Shown: positions 8,558-18,359, numbered from the stretch's first letter. The stretch is 64,000 nucleotides of DNA from Seonamhaeicola sp. ML3 (GCF_023273855.1 NZ_CP096884.1:992001-1056000), one strand, 5' to 3'. Notes: generated by a model from the sequence alone, not told the origin. Numbers and translations: made by a program.

Positions 8558-9817
8558 ATGTTGAGACATTGTTTTTTTATTTTTTCATTTCTTTGTTTTA
8601 ACATAACCTATGGTCAACAACCCAAAGAAACCTCTCAAGACTCTACTCAAAAAAAAGCCTTTATCCGGCATCTTGGCAACGGTTATTTACCAACCAAATA
8701 TTTTAACTTCGACCTTAGATACCTTATAAAATTCAACCAATATGAAGGTGTTAGAACAGGTTTGGGAGGTACAACAAACCAAAATTTTTCAAAAAACTTA
8801 AAATTTCATGGCTACACCGTTTATGGATTTAGAGACGACCAATTTAAGTTTAGTGCCGCCACTTCAATTAGATTAGCACCTAAGACCAATACCTGGATCA
8901 ACTTATCTTATACCGATGATTTACAAGAAACGGGAAGCACTACATTTTTAACCGACGGCAGGTTTTTTCAGTTTTTTGAACCACGTTTACTAAATATAGA
9001 TTTGTTCCATCAACACATTACAAAATCGTTCTCAATAGAGCATCAATTATTTAGACAAGTAAATACCAAAACTGAATTTTCAGTTAGCAAAATAAAACCT
9101 ACTTATACCTACAACTTCAATTCTAATGGCACCTCATTAAGCAACTTTAGAATTAGCATGGCTAAAATTGCTTTTCAATGGAGTCCGTTTAGTGAATTTA
9201 ATCGAACAGAGGAGGGTTTTAAAGAGGTGCAATCGGGTTATCCTAAATTTACACTTCAATATTCAAAAAGTTTAAAAAATGTATTTGAGAGCAACTTCAA
9301 TTTTTCAAAAATAGACTTTAAGGCCATCCAAAAATTTATAAAAACAGAAGACAATTACACAGAGATTACATTAGTATCTGGGCTAGCCAATGGGGATGTT
9401 TCTTTAACGCATCTATATCATGCTTATCCCAATAACATTACTAAGGAAACCATTTTACAGCGATTCTCTGTGGCTGGCCTAAATAGTTTTGAAACCATGT
9501 ACTTTAACGAGTTCTTCTCAGATAAGTTCGTAACCTTTCAGTTAAAACGTGCGTTTAAACCTTTTTTAATTTCAGAAAGATTTAAACCCCAACTGGTATT
9601 AATAACAAGATATGCTCTTGGTGATATGGAATCTCCAGAAAGACATGAAAATATCACCTTTAATTCGCTTAAAAAAGGGTATACCGAGTCTGGTATAGAA
9701 CTTAATAAATTACTGTTTGGTTTTGGCTTGAGCTTCACCTATCGCTACGGTGCTTATTATTTACCCTCTTTCGCAGATAATATAGCCTTAAAGTTCACAT
9801 TTAACGTGAGTTTGTGA
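8558..9817 (+). CDS. DUF5686-like outer-membrane barrel protein
   Basis: 419 residues from the ATG at 8558. The longer frame from TTG 8504 begins inside the repeat and is less likely. A signal peptide ends near a Gly-Gln pair (NITYGQQ). The mature part resembles the C-terminal barrel half of DUF5686 proteins: KYFNFDLRYLIKFNQYEG, then many alternating aromatic/polar strands ending in Leu, as outer-membrane proteins do. Full DUF5686 proteins are around 800 residues and begin with a carboxypeptidase-regulatory-like domain, which is absent here. Function unknown; outer-membrane location inferred. Confidence 0.65.
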   Translation: MLRHCFFIFSFLCFNITYGQQPKETSQDSTQKKAFIRHLGNGYLPTKYFNFDLRYLIKFNQYEGVRTGLGGTTNQNFSKNLKFHGYTVYGFRDDQFKFSAATSIRLAPKTNTWINLSYTDDLQETGSTTFLTDGRFFQFFEPRLLNIDLFHQHITKSFSIEHQLFRQVNTKTEFSVSKIKPTYTYNFNSNGTSLSNFRISMAKIAFQWSPFSEFNRTEEGFKEVQSGYPKFTLQYSKSLKNVFESNFNFSKIDFKAIQKFIKTEDNYTEITLVSGLANGDVSLTHLYHAYPNNITKETILQRFSVAGLNSFETMYFNEFFSDKFVTFQLKRAFKPFLISERFKPQLVLITRYALGDMESPERHENITFNSLKKGYTESGIELNKLLFGFGLSFTYRYGAYYLPSFADNIALKFTFNVSL

Positions 9818-9845
9818 GGTAATACCGCTGATTTTTCTACCTTTG
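9811..9845 (+). promoter_or_regulatory. Candidate promoter of the MMPL exporter
   Basis: TTTG at 9811-9814 and TACCTTTG at 9838-9845 are separated by 23 bases, wider than the usual 19. The -7 box lies 20 bases before the ATG at 9866. Confidence 0.4.
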
Positions 9846-9865
9846 CGCAGCTTTCATAAAAAGGG

Positions 9866-12268
9866 ATGTTTAAACTATTCAGCAAAGGCTTTTGGGATGT
9901 TATAGCAAGACTGATTTTACGTAATAAAATTGGTATTTTATTAGCTATAATTGTTGCTACTTATTTTTTTAGCCTGCAGTGGGATAACATGAGGTTCACC
10001 TATACCGAGGCTAACCTCTTACCTGATGACCATGAAGTAAATATTTCCTATAATAATTTCTTAGATACCTTTGGAGAAGAGGGGAATCTCATTGTACTAG
10101 GCGTAAAAGATAGCAGCCTATTCACAATTGATAAACTGAACGCTTGGAATAAACTTTCTCATAGCTTTTTGGAATATGATGCCGTTGAAACCGTCATCTC
10201 CATTAAGGACCTTCAAAAGCTAGTTAAAGATACAGAGAATGAAAAATTCAATTTAGAGCCGTTTATAAAAGACTCCATAACTTCTCTAGAGCAAATTGAC
10301 AAACTTCAAAACGAACTCTTTCATAAATACCCTTTTTACGACAATTTCCTGTTTAATAAAGACACCAAAACCGTAAGAACGGCGATTTACATGAACAAGG
10401 AGATTGTAAATACCTCGGCCAGAAAGGATTTTGTTATTGATGTCTTAGCTGATAAAATAGAGGCTTTCGAAAAAGAGTACGATTTAGATGTGCGTGTTTC
10501 TGGAATGCCTTACATCAGAACACTTAACTCACAAGTAATTATCAATGAAATTAACTGGTTTGTCATTGCTGCTTTACTAGTTACTTCGATAATTTTCTTT
10601 TTCTTTTTTAGGTCTTTTAGAGCGACATTTATCTCGTTAATCGTTGTTTGTATCGGCGTGATGTGGACACTCGGGATTATTGGTCTATTCAATTATGAAA
10701 TTACAGTTTTAACAGCCTTAATACCGCCACTAATCATTGTAATAGGTATTCCAAACTGTATATTTTTAATAAACAAATACCAACATGAAGTGAAACTTCA
10801 TGGTAATAAGGTTAAGTCTTTACAGCGTGTTATTACCAAAATTGGTAATGCAACATTAATGACCAATGTTACTACCGCTTCTGGTTTTGCCACTTTTATT
10901 CTTACCGAGAGCAAACTTCTTAAAGAATTTGGTGTTGTGGCCTCTCTAAGCATTTTGGCCATTTTTATTTTATGCTTATTAATTATACCTATAATCTACA
11001 CCTTCTTGCCATTCCCAAAAGACCGACATTTAGAACACCTAAATAAACGTTGGATAGGTGGTTTCGTAAATTGGATGGAATGGATGGTAAAACAGCGCCG
11101 TATTGCAATATATAGTATCTCTGTATTACTTCTTGTAGTTAGTATGATTGGTATTTATCAAATTAGAATCTCTGGAAGTTTAGTTGAGGACATGCCCAAA
11201 GAAGCTGAGTTTTTTAAAGATATTCGCTTTTTTGAAGAAGAGTTTAATGGTATTATGCCCTTAGAGTTTATGGTTGACACCAAACGCAAAAAGGGGGTAA
11301 TGAAGCTGTCTACACTAAAACGTATGGACGATTTGGAAGATTTAATAATTGAAATTCCTGAATTATCTAAACCCATTTCGGTAGTTAGCTTAGTTAAATA
11401 TTCTAAGCAAGCCTATTATAACGGCAACCCTAAATATTATCAGTTACCAACATCCCAGGAAAATAATTTCATTTTATCGTATGCCAAAAACTCGTCATCG
11501 AACGTGGACCTACTCAATAATTTTGTAGATAGCACTGGCCAATATGCTAGAATAACAACGTTCATGAAAGATGTAGGCACAGATAAAATGGAGCGTATAG
11601 AAGAAGATCTTCAAAATAAAATTGATAAGGTTTTCCCAAAAAAACGTTACGATGTAACTATGACCGGAAAAGCACTAGTATTTCAGAAAGGCACCAAATA
11701 CCTAGTGAAAAACTTAGCCATTTCATTATCCTTGGCAATTCTTCTCATCTCCTTATTTATGGCCTATATGTTTAGGTCTGGAAGAATGATTATCATCTCC
11801 CTAATTCCAAACTTACTACCCTTACTGGTTACTGCAGGCTTAATGGGGTATTTAGGAGTTCCCATCAAACCCTCTACCATTTTAGTGTTTAGTATAGCTT
11901 TTGGTATTTCGGTAGACGATACAATTCATTTTCTAGCAAAATACAGACAGGAATTACAAGCTAATAATTGGAAGATTAAAGTTTCTGTTTACGGTGCGTT
12001 AAAAGAAACTGGTGTGAGTATGTTCTATACCTCCATTGTGCTTTTCTTTGGATTCTCTGTTTTTACGATTTCTAGTTTTGGAGGCACTGTGGCTCTTGGA
12101 GCCTTAGTTTCAGCAACACTCTTGTTCGCCATGTTATCGAATTTATTATTACTTCCCTCTCTATTATTATCACTAGAACGCAACATTGCAAATAAGGAAG
12201 TTTTAAGAAAACCTCCAATAAATATTATCCCAGAAGAAGATGACAAGGAAGAGAATTTCAAAAACTAA
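9866..12268 (+). CDS. MMPL/RND-family membrane exporter
   Basis: 800 residues with the duplicated RND layout: one N-terminal membrane helix, a soluble loop, five or six helices (about residues 225-375), a second helix near 410, a second loop and a final helix bundle (about 635-780). The second bundle has the SVDDTIHFLAKYR motif at its fourth helix, typical of the MMPL/Patched group rather than HAE1 drug pumps. It probably exports lipids or hopanoid-like molecules using proton force, but the substrate is unknown. No adaptor or TolC gene is next to it. Asp-Asp in the helix fits proton relay residues. Confidence 0.85.
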   Translation: MFKLFSKGFWDVIARLILRNKIGILLAIIVATYFFSLQWDNMRFTYTEANLLPDDHEVNISYNNFLDTFGEEGNLIVLGVKDSSLFTIDKLNAWNKLSHSFLEYDAVETVISIKDLQKLVKDTENEKFNLEPFIKDSITSLEQIDKLQNELFHKYPFYDNFLFNKDTKTVRTAIYMNKEIVNTSARKDFVIDVLADKIEAFEKEYDLDVRVSGMPYIRTLNSQVIINEINWFVIAALLVTSIIFFFFFRSFRATFISLIVVCIGVMWTLGIIGLFNYEITVLTALIPPLIIVIGIPNCIFLINKYQHEVKLHGNKVKSLQRVITKIGNATLMTNVTTASGFATFILTESKLLKEFGVVASLSILAIFILCLLIIPIIYTFLPFPKDRHLEHLNKRWIGGFVNWMEWMVKQRRIAIYSISVLLLVVSMIGIYQIRISGSLVEDMPKEAEFFKDIRFFEEEFNGIMPLEFMVDTKRKKGVMKLSTLKRMDDLEDLIIEIPELSKPISVVSLVKYSKQAYYNGNPKYYQLPTSQENNFILSYAKNSSSNVDLLNNFVDSTGQYARITTFMKDVGTDKMERIEEDLQNKIDKVFPKKRYDVTMTGKALVFQKGTKYLVKNLAISLSLAILLISLFMAYMFRSGRMIIISLIPNLLPLLVTAGLMGYLGVPIKPSTILVFSIAFGISVDDTIHFLAKYRQELQANNWKIKVSVYGALKETGVSMFYTSIVLFFGFSVFTISSFGGTVALGALVSATLLFAMLSNLLLLPSLLLSLERNIANKEVLRKPPINIIPEEDDKEENFKN

Positions 12269-12322
12269 TATTTTTTTAATTTTTAGTTATAGAATTTTAT
12301 TTTTTAGTTGTTTTAAACTTGT

Positions 12323-12341
12323 AAGCCGAAAGGCTTTTTTT
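12323..12341 (+). terminator. Intrinsic terminator after the MMPL gene
   Basis: AAGCC, GAAA tetraloop, GGCTT, then a run of T. Short but well formed; it separates the exporter from asnS. Confidence 0.65.
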
Positions 12342-12368
12342 ATATTTACGTAATAAATCCAGATATTA

Positions 12369-13802
12369 ATGCAACAATTTACCGTTTTAGAATTATTATC
12401 TAAAGATATTTCCTTAACAGAAGTTGAAATAAGAGGCTGGGTTAGAACTTTTAGAGCCAATAGGTTTATTGCCTTAAACGATGGCTCAACTCTAAAAAAC
12501 ATTCAATGTGTTGTGGACTTTGAAAGCCTAGATGAAGATGTCCTGAAACGCATCACTACAGGAGCCGCAATACATGTTACAGGTAATTTAGTAGAAAGCC
12601 AAGGTAAAGGTCAAAGCCTAGAAATTCAGGTTAAAACTCTCGAGATTTTAGGAGATTCAGACCCTGAGACCTATCCAATACAACCTAAAAAACACTCCTT
12701 CGAATTTTTAAGGGAAAACGCTCACTTAAGAACCAGAACAAATACTTTTAGTGCTGTTATGCGCCTTAGATCTGCATTATCTTATGCCATACACCGCTAC
12801 TTTAATGAAAACGGATTCTACTACATGCATGCTCCTATTATTACTGGTAGTGATGCAGAAGGAGCCGGTGAAATGTTTAAAGTAACAAGTTTAGATGTAA
12901 ATAATTTACCAAAAAATGGAGGCAACAAAGTTGATTATTCCAAAGACTTTTTCGGAAAGGAAACTAACTTAACGGTTTCTGGGCAGCTAGAAGCCGAAAC
13001 ATACGCCATGTCTTTAGGTAAAGTTTATACCTTCGGCCCCACTTTTAGAGCCGAAAATTCCAATACGTCTCGTCACTTAGCAGAATTCTGGATGATTGAA
13101 CCCGAGGTTGCTTTTATGGATTTGGCTGGCAACATGGATTTGGCTGAAGATTTTCTGAAATATGTTATTAAATATGTTTTAGAAAATAACAAAGAGGACT
13201 TAGACTTTTTGGATAAGCGCCTACAAGATGAGGACAAAAGAAAACCGCAAGCGGAACGCAACGATATGACACTACTTGAAAAGCTCAAGTTTGTAACAGA
13301 TAATCATTTTAAGCGTGTAAGCTATACAGAAGCGGTAGATATCCTTAGAAACTCTAAGCCTAATAAGAAAAAGAAATTCAAGTACCTTATTGATGATTGG
13401 GGATCTGATTTACAGAGCGAACACGAGCGCTTTTTGGTAGAGAAACACTTTAAATGTCCTGTAATCTTATTCGACTATCCTGCGGATATTAAAGCTTTTT
13501 ATATGCGCCTGAATGACGATGGCAAAACGGTTAGAGCTATGGATATCCTATTCCCAGGCATAGGTGAAATAGTAGGTGGTGCCCAACGCGAAGAAAGATT
13601 AGATATTCTTAAAGAAAAAATGGCAGCTATAAATATCCCAGAAGAAGAACTTTGGTGGTACTTAGACTTAAGAAAATATGGAACAGCTGTGCATTCTGGA
13701 TTTGGTTTAGGCTTTGAACGTTTGGTTATGTTCGTAACTGGAATGAATAATATTCGTGATGTCATTCCTTATCCAAGAACACCTCAAAATGCCGAATTCT
13801 AG
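12369..13802 (+). CDS. asnS: Asparaginyl-tRNA synthetase
   Basis: 477 residues, class IIb. The N-terminal OB fold (residues 1-110) includes VEIRGWVRTFRANRFIALNDG. The catalytic domain has motif 2 near FRAENSNTSRHLAEFWMIEPE and motif 3 GFGLGFERLVMFVTGM near the end. The KRLDFL-type linker and a Lys-rich insert around residues 270-340 are seen in other Bacteroidota AsnRS. The Asn signature is favoured over Asp by the short length, about 110 residues less than bacterial AspRS. It has its own promoter region and is followed by rpoN. Confidence 0.95.
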   Translation: MQQFTVLELLSKDISLTEVEIRGWVRTFRANRFIALNDGSTLKNIQCVVDFESLDEDVLKRITTGAAIHVTGNLVESQGKGQSLEIQVKTLEILGDSDPETYPIQPKKHSFEFLRENAHLRTRTNTFSAVMRLRSALSYAIHRYFNENGFYYMHAPIITGSDAEGAGEMFKVTSLDVNNLPKNGGNKVDYSKDFFGKETNLTVSGQLEAETYAMSLGKVYTFGPTFRAENSNTSRHLAEFWMIEPEVAFMDLAGNMDLAEDFLKYVIKYVLENNKEDLDFLDKRLQDEDKRKPQAERNDMTLLEKLKFVTDNHFKRVSYTEAVDILRNSKPNKKKKFKYLIDDWGSDLQSEHERFLVEKHFKCPVILFDYPADIKAFYMRLNDDGKTVRAMDILFPGIGEIVGGAQREERLDILKEKMAAINIPEEELWWYLDLRKYGTAVHSGFGLGFERLVMFVTGMNNIRDVIPYPRTPQNAEF

Positions 13803-13924
13803 GCTAGCCTGAGCAAACGGTATCGCCAAACAATAGAAAAGTATATTCATCAGCGCATTATAAATTCACGTCTTTGCGAGTCACGTACGATTAAAAAAAT
13901 GAAATTTCTTTAGTTTGGTACGAC

Positions 13925-13955
13925 TTTGGCAAGCTCATTGCTTTTTTTATCTTTG
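13925..13955 (+). promoter_or_regulatory. Promoter of rpoN
   Basis: TTTG at 13925-13928, 19 bases, then TATCTTTG at 13948-13955: exact Bacteroidota consensus. The start codon of rpoN lies 23 bases further on. Confidence 0.75.
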
Positions 13956-13977
13956 ATTAACAACAAGCAACCAAATC

Positions 13978-15432
13978 ATGCTCAAACAACATTTACAGTT
14001 TAAACTGTCTCAAAAGTTATCTCCGCAACAGATTCAATTAATGAAATTGATCCAGTTGCCCACTCAAGCCTTTGAGCAAAGGCTAAAACAAGAATTAGAA
14101 GAAAATCCAGCATTAGAAGGCGGAAAAGAAAATAAGGATGAATTTGATTCTGAATTCGACAATAGCGAAGATTACAACGATAGTGATACCATTAACGCCG
14201 ATGATATTAATGTAGATGAGTATTTAAGCGACGATGAAATTCCTGATTATAGAACACAAGCTAATAATTATAGCAGTGATGATGAAGAAAAAACCATCCC
14301 TTATGCGGCAGGAGTATCTTTCACCCAGCATCTTGTAAATCAATTAAATACTTACAGGTTAACAGAAGAAGAAAGAGATATCGCCGAATTTTTAGTTGGA
14401 AGTGTTGATGAAAGTGGCTATATAAGAAGAACCTTATCTGATATTATGGATGATTTGGCTTTTACTCAAAATGTTTATACTACAGAAAGTGATATTGAAA
14501 ATGTATTAAAAGTAGTTCACCAACTAGACCCGGCCGGTGTTGGCGCAAGAAATTTACAAGAGTGCTTGAGTATTCAGTTACATAGAAAAGAAAAAACACC
14601 AGATACTGATTTGGCCATAAACATCATTGATAAAGCTTTTGAACAGTTTATAAAAAAGCATTACAAAAAATTGATTCAGAAATTCGATATCTCTGAAATT
14701 CAATTAAAAGATGCTATTTCAGAAATAGAACACCTTAACCCAAAACCTGGGGGGTCGTATTCAGGAAACAATAGAATAGTTGAACATATTATTCCCGATT
14801 TCGCTATTAAAATCGTAGACGGAGAATTGGAACTTACCCTGAATGGAAGAAATGCACCAGAACTTCACGTTTCCAGAGAATACAATAATATGCTTAAGGG
14901 CTACAAAGATTCTAAAGACAAATCTAAATCCCAGAAAGACGCCGTAATATTCATTAAACAAAAATTAGATGCCGCCAAGTGGTTTATTGAAGCTATTAAA
15001 CAACGGCAGCAAACCCTTTTTGTTACTATGAGCGCTATTATGCACTATCAAAAAGAGTATTTTTTGAGTGGTGATGAGCGCAATTTGAAACCTATGATTT
15101 TAAAAGATATTGCCGATGAGATTTCCATGGATGTATCTACGGTCTCTAGAGTTGCTAATAGTAAGTATGTAGACACGCCTTATGGCACTAAACTTATTAA
15201 GGACTTCTTCTCTGAGTCTATGAAAAACGATCAAGGTGAAGATGTGTCTACTCGAGAAATTAAAAAAATACTGGAAACCGTAATAGAAGAGGAAGATAAA
15301 AAGAAACCTCTAACTGATGAAACACTTGCAGGTATTCTTAAAGAGAAAGGCTATCCTATTGCTAGACGAACAGTAGCTAAATATAGGGAGCAACTGGATA
15401 TCCCTGTTGCCAGATTACGTAAAAAAATATAA
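13978..15432 (+). CDS. rpoN: RNA polymerase sigma-54 factor
   Basis: 484 residues. The Gln-rich activator-binding region I (QKLSPQQIQLMKLIQLPTQA) is at the N terminus. An acidic region II (residues about 50-105) follows, then the core-binding domain and a helix-turn-helix region. The C terminus carries the RpoN box ARRTVAKYRE, which contacts the -24 promoter element. No enhancer-binding activator is seen nearby. The stop shares one base with the next start (TAATG), so the small membrane protein is translationally coupled. Confidence 0.97.
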   Translation: MLKQHLQFKLSQKLSPQQIQLMKLIQLPTQAFEQRLKQELEENPALEGGKENKDEFDSEFDNSEDYNDSDTINADDINVDEYLSDDEIPDYRTQANNYSSDDEEKTIPYAAGVSFTQHLVNQLNTYRLTEEERDIAEFLVGSVDESGYIRRTLSDIMDDLAFTQNVYTTESDIENVLKVVHQLDPAGVGARNLQECLSIQLHRKEKTPDTDLAINIIDKAFEQFIKKHYKKLIQKFDISEIQLKDAISEIEHLNPKPGGSYSGNNRIVEHIIPDFAIKIVDGELELTLNGRNAPELHVSREYNNMLKGYKDSKDKSKSQKDAVIFIKQKLDAAKWFIEAIKQRQQTLFVTMSAIMHYQKEYFLSGDERNLKPMILKDIADEISMDVSTVSRVANSKYVDTPYGTKLIKDFFSESMKNDQGEDVSTREIKKILETVIEEEDKKKPLTDETLAGILKEKGYPIARRTVAKYREQLDIPVARLRKKI

Positions 15433-16037
15433 TGGATTATATTTTAAGAGGTATATCATTTATATTTCACCCCTTGCTAATGCCTCTTCTTGGAGTGGTA
15501 TTTTACTTTTCCAAATCACCTAGATTTATTCCAAATGAGATAATTTGGGCAAAAATACTATCTATTAGCATTTTAACTATAGCGCTGCCAATATTACTCT
15601 ATTATCTATTAAAGACGCTAAGGCGTGTAAAATCCATATACCTGAAGACCACTAAAGAGCGTATTGTACCTTTGGCGCTTAATTGTGTTGTGATACTGAT
15701 TGTTATTAAACGAATTGTAACTCCTGCTCAAATAATAGAATTATACTATTTCTTTGTTGGCATTTTAATTTCAAACATGGCCTGTCTACTTTTCGCATTG
15801 TTAAAATTCAAAGTCAGTATTCATATGATTGCTGTTTCTGGCGTCTTTATGTTCTTCATAGCCCTTAGTATTCACTTCAGTATTAATATAAATGGTACTT
15901 TGGCCTTAATGGCTTTAATTCTTGGTGCTGTAGCAACCTCACGATTACATGTAAACGCACATACATTTAAAGAATTAATCATAGGAACCTTAATAGGCGC
16001 GCTTCCTCAATTAATATTACTCTCTTATTGGTTATAA
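15432..16037 (+). CDS. PAP2-like integral membrane protein
   Basis: 201 residues with about six hydrophobic helices. The C-terminal stretch SRLHVNAHTFKELIIGTLIG resembles the last PAP2 phosphatase motif (Ser-Arg near a conserved His), but the first PAP2 motif is not clear, so catalysis is uncertain. It is coupled to rpoN by a one-base overlap. Its 3' end overlaps by 6 bases the 3' end of the convergent barrel gene. Function unknown; the conserved link to rpoN is only positional. Confidence 0.6.
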   Translation: MDYILRGISFIFHPLLMPLLGVVFYFSKSPRFIPNEIIWAKILSISILTIALPILLYYLLKTLRRVKSIYLKTTKERIVPLALNCVVILIVIKRIVTPAQIIELYYFFVGILISNMACLLFALLKFKVSIHMIAVSGVFMFFIALSIHFSININGTLALMALILGAVATSRLHVNAHTFKELIIGTLIGALPQLILLSYWL

Positions 16038-16724
16038 AAAGTAAAATATAAGTCCGATTTTTAAAGTTCTTATATCTAAACTTTCATTATTCAATGTAGC
16101 ATCTTCTGTAAATATTGGACTTAACCCATAGTAGAAATACAAGTTCCAAGTAGCATATCCCGCAGAAAGTGTTAGACCGTATTGAAATTTATTAAAATCT
16201 TCTAAATCACTCAGTTTCCGATTTCCTAAAACTCCTTGATACTTGGCTGTATTTGCAATTAAATACCCCAATTTCATTCCCGCATATATACGCCAAAAAT
16301 TATAATCTGCAGCAGTGGAAGTTCGCCATCTAAACTCAAAAGGGACTTCGGCATAGTGCGACGAAAATTTGTTTTTTGAAAAGCTATTAGCATCCAATAC
16401 ACTAAAGCTTAATGTACCAGTAGAAACTCTATCGATTAGAATATTCTGGTTAAACGAATTTGTAGAATACCCTAGTCCTAAAGCCAATGCTAAATTTCTT
16501 CCTTTATTTATTGGCATGTCTTTGATAAAGCCTAGTTGAAATCCCAAAGAAAATCCGCTCTGAGAAACTTCAGTAGGTTTTTCTCCAAATAAATTATAAG
16601 TAACACCTAAATAAAACTGATCTTCCTTATATAGGGAGTCTAAGGCTTTAACATTAGTATTATCCTGAGCACAGACAACACAGGGCAGAAATAAAAACCA
16701 CAAAATTAGGAGTATCTGTTTCAC
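16032..16724 (-). CDS. PorT-family outer-membrane beta-barrel protein
   Basis: 230 residues with a signal peptide ending at VVCAQ. The mature chain has alternating strands and ends in Phe-Tyr-Phe-Leu, as barrels do. The start of the mature part (YLGVTYNLFGEKPTEVSQSG) and the EVPFEFRWR strand resemble the PorT family. PorT/SprT proper belongs to the type IX secretion system, but paralogues are common, and nothing here shows that this is that component. It lies downstream of the ExbB/ExbD operon but beyond that operon's terminator. Confidence 0.65.
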   Translation of the reverse strand: MKQILLILWFLFLPCVVCAQDNTNVKALDSLYKEDQFYLGVTYNLFGEKPTEVSQSGFSLGFQLGFIKDMPINKGRNLALALGLGYSTNSFNQNILIDRVSTGTLSFSVLDANSFSKNKFSSHYAEVPFEFRWRTSTAADYNFWRIYAGMKLGYLIANTAKYQGVLGNRKLSDLEDFNKFQYGLTLSAGYATWNLYFYYGLSPIFTEDATLNNESLDIRTLKIGLIFYFL

Positions 16725-16760
16725 TTAAGATAACTATTGATTAGTAGAAGGGTTGACTCT

Positions 16761-16798
16761 AAAAAACAAAAGGCGTTCTGAAGTTTCAAAACGCCTTT
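16761..16798 (-). terminator. Terminator of the exbB-exbD operon
   Basis: AAAGGCGTT (16769-16777) pairs with AACGCCTTT (16790-16798), with an inner TGAA/TTCA stem. On the minus strand it is followed by TTGTTTTTT. It separates the energiser operon from the PorT-like gene. Confidence 0.75.
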
Positions 16799-16818
16799 AT
16801 ATATAACTAAGATTAAGA

Positions 16819-17292
16819 TTATCTTCCTAACGGACTACCTTTCTTGGTAGTGTAATTAATTTTAAGCGCATTAACCTTACGTAACTCTTGCTTAATATCT
16901 CCGATTGTTCCCATATTGGCCTCGCTATCAACTTTTAAAGCTGTAGTAAGAAATGGAATCAATTCTTCTCTTTTAGAAGCTCTCTCTGCTGCAATAAACG
17001 CCGCAATATCTTTTACATCTGCAAAATCGTCGTTCAACTGAATTCTAGTTTCAGTACCAAATTGCTTGTAATTTTCACTTGGCTTACCTGCATAAATATA
17101 CATTACCAAATCTTTCTTATCAAGCTTTTCCAACTGATCTGCAAAAGGTAAGTTATTTTCAATCTTTAAGGTGTTCTCACGCATAACCGTAGCCACCATA
17201 AAAAAGAATAATAACATGAAAACGATATCTGGCAAAGATGCTGTAGATATAGCTGGTAATGCACCGCTTTTTTTCTTTTTAAATTTAGACAT
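16819..17292 (-). CDS. ExbD/TolR-type proton-channel subunit (second copy)
   Basis: 157 residues. One N-terminal membrane helix (PAISTASLPDIVFMLLFFFM) with the conserved Asp that carries protons in ExbD/TolR, then a periplasmic domain. A basic KFKKKK patch precedes the helix, giving cytoplasmic N terminus topology. It lies 22 bases after the other ExbD gene in the order exbB, small membrane protein, exbD, exbD. It probably drives an outer-membrane transporter through a TonB-like protein, which is not encoded here. Confidence 0.9.
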   Translation of the reverse strand: MSKFKKKKSGALPAISTASLPDIVFMLLFFFMVATVMRENTLKIENNLPFADQLEKLDKKDLVMYIYAGKPSENYKQFGTETRIQLNDDFADVKDIAAFIAAERASKREELIPFLTTALKVDSEANMGTIGDIKQELRKVNALKINYTTKKGSPLGR

Positions 17293-17314
17293 ATTATTGA
17301 ATGTTAAATTAAAA

Positions 17315-17902
17315 TTATTGTACCTCTGAAAGCTTTTGAGGATATTCCAACTTAATTTGGTCTATCTTCTCTTTTAACCTTTCTTTATTTCCTGGCCAGT
17401 TAACGTCTTTATGATTTGCCTGCATTTCTGTGAAAGACTTCCCATAAAGAGCTTGTGCTCTTTTGTTTCTTAAGTCATTATAAGCTGCTACCAATTCATT
17501 CTGAACTGCTATATACATCTTATAAGACGTTTCTCTTTCATTTTTTAAAGAAATGATGGCCTTATCAGGATTGTCAGATGAAGCGGGGTCTTTTTTTCCG
17601 CTACAATAGTTACATGAACCATCTCCTCCATTGTCCAAAAATTCAACAGCAGCTGCTCTCAAATCTTTCAATTCCATTATTTCGTCTTCAACAAGCAATT
17701 GATCTTTACCATTAAGTAAAACCGTAAAGATATTTTTTTGCTTGATGATTACATCCTCTTCAGACTCTTCCATTGGCGGTAACTTTCTGTTAATTCCAGA
17801 ATCTACCTCAATAGTAGTTGTTACAAGGAAAAATATCAATAATAAGAAGGCAATGTCGGCCATGGAGCCCGCATTTACTTCTGGTGCTGCTCTTTTTGCC
17901 AT
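17315..17902 (-). CDS. ExbD/TolR-type proton-channel subunit (first copy)
   Basis: 195 residues. The helix GSMADIAFLLLIFFLVTTTI carries the channel Asp. The periplasmic part is longer than usual and contains a CNYC pair in a low-complexity loop (about residues 98-115), which could form a disulfide or bind metal. It lies five bases after the upstream small membrane protein gene. Two ExbD proteins with one ExbB is a common Bacteroidota arrangement; they may mix in one complex. Confidence 0.9.
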   Translation of the reverse strand: MAKRAAPEVNAGSMADIAFLLLIFFLVTTTIEVDSGINRKLPPMEESEEDVIIKQKNIFTVLLNGKDQLLVEDEIMELKDLRAAAVEFLDNGGDGSCNYCSGKKDPASSDNPDKAIISLKNERETSYKMYIAVQNELVAAYNDLRNKRAQALYGKSFTEMQANHKDVNWPGNKERLKEKIDQIKLEYPQKLSEVQ

Positions 17903-17907
17903 AATTA

Positions 17908-18339
17908 TTATTTATTAAATATTTTTTTAACTCCAGAGTATGCCATTGAAGCTATAGCTAATATTGCTAACACGTAAAAAGCATAAAGCCCTGCTCCAAC
18001 ATTCTTTGATGTTGCCTCTGTTACATCTTGTCCTTTTTCAACAAAAGGTTGTAAATCTAAATCTGTTCCTGAAGATATTCCATAAGACACCAATATGATG
18101 GCTAAAAACGCTCCAACAGACATTAAGGTCTTCTTGATATTTCCAGCAAACAAGCCCTTTAGAACGAAAATAATAACGAACCCTAATATTAAGGCGAGTA
18201 TTACATAGGAAACGTATAACAGATTACCCCCCATGCTACTTGCTGTATCTTCATCACCAAACCATATCATGAACACAAAAATTGCGCCAAGAATAGCTAG
18301 TGCGAAGGCTACTATTTTTAAAATTTTATGTAAACCCAT
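17908..18339 (-). CDS. Small four-helix membrane protein of the ExbB/ExbD operon
   Basis: 143 residues with four hydrophobic segments (about residues 8-25, 40-62, 75-92 and 118-137) and no catalytic motif that I recognise. It sits between exbB and exbD with gaps of 20 and 5 bases, so it is surely co-transcribed. Proteins of this kind are found in Bacteroidota ExbBD operons; a role in assembly of the channel is inference only. Confidence 0.65.
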   Translation of the reverse strand: MGLHKILKIVAFALAILGAIFVFMIWFGDEDTASSMGGNLLYVSYVILALILGFVIIFVLKGLFAGNIKKTLMSVGAFLAIILVSYGISSGTDLDLQPFVEKGQDVTEATSKNVGAGLYAFYVLAILAIASMAYSGVKKIFNK

Positions 18340-18359
18340 ATTCTTTCTATTTATTTATA

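Noticed and set aside
9538-13765. Minus-strand open frames opposite the exporter and asnS
   Set aside because: Short, without start signals or recognisable motifs, and antisense to confident genes.
16032-16724. Calling the barrel gene porT/sprT of the type IX secretion system
   Set aside because: Family resemblance only. True sprT is usually beside ubiE, and no other type IX genes are nearby.
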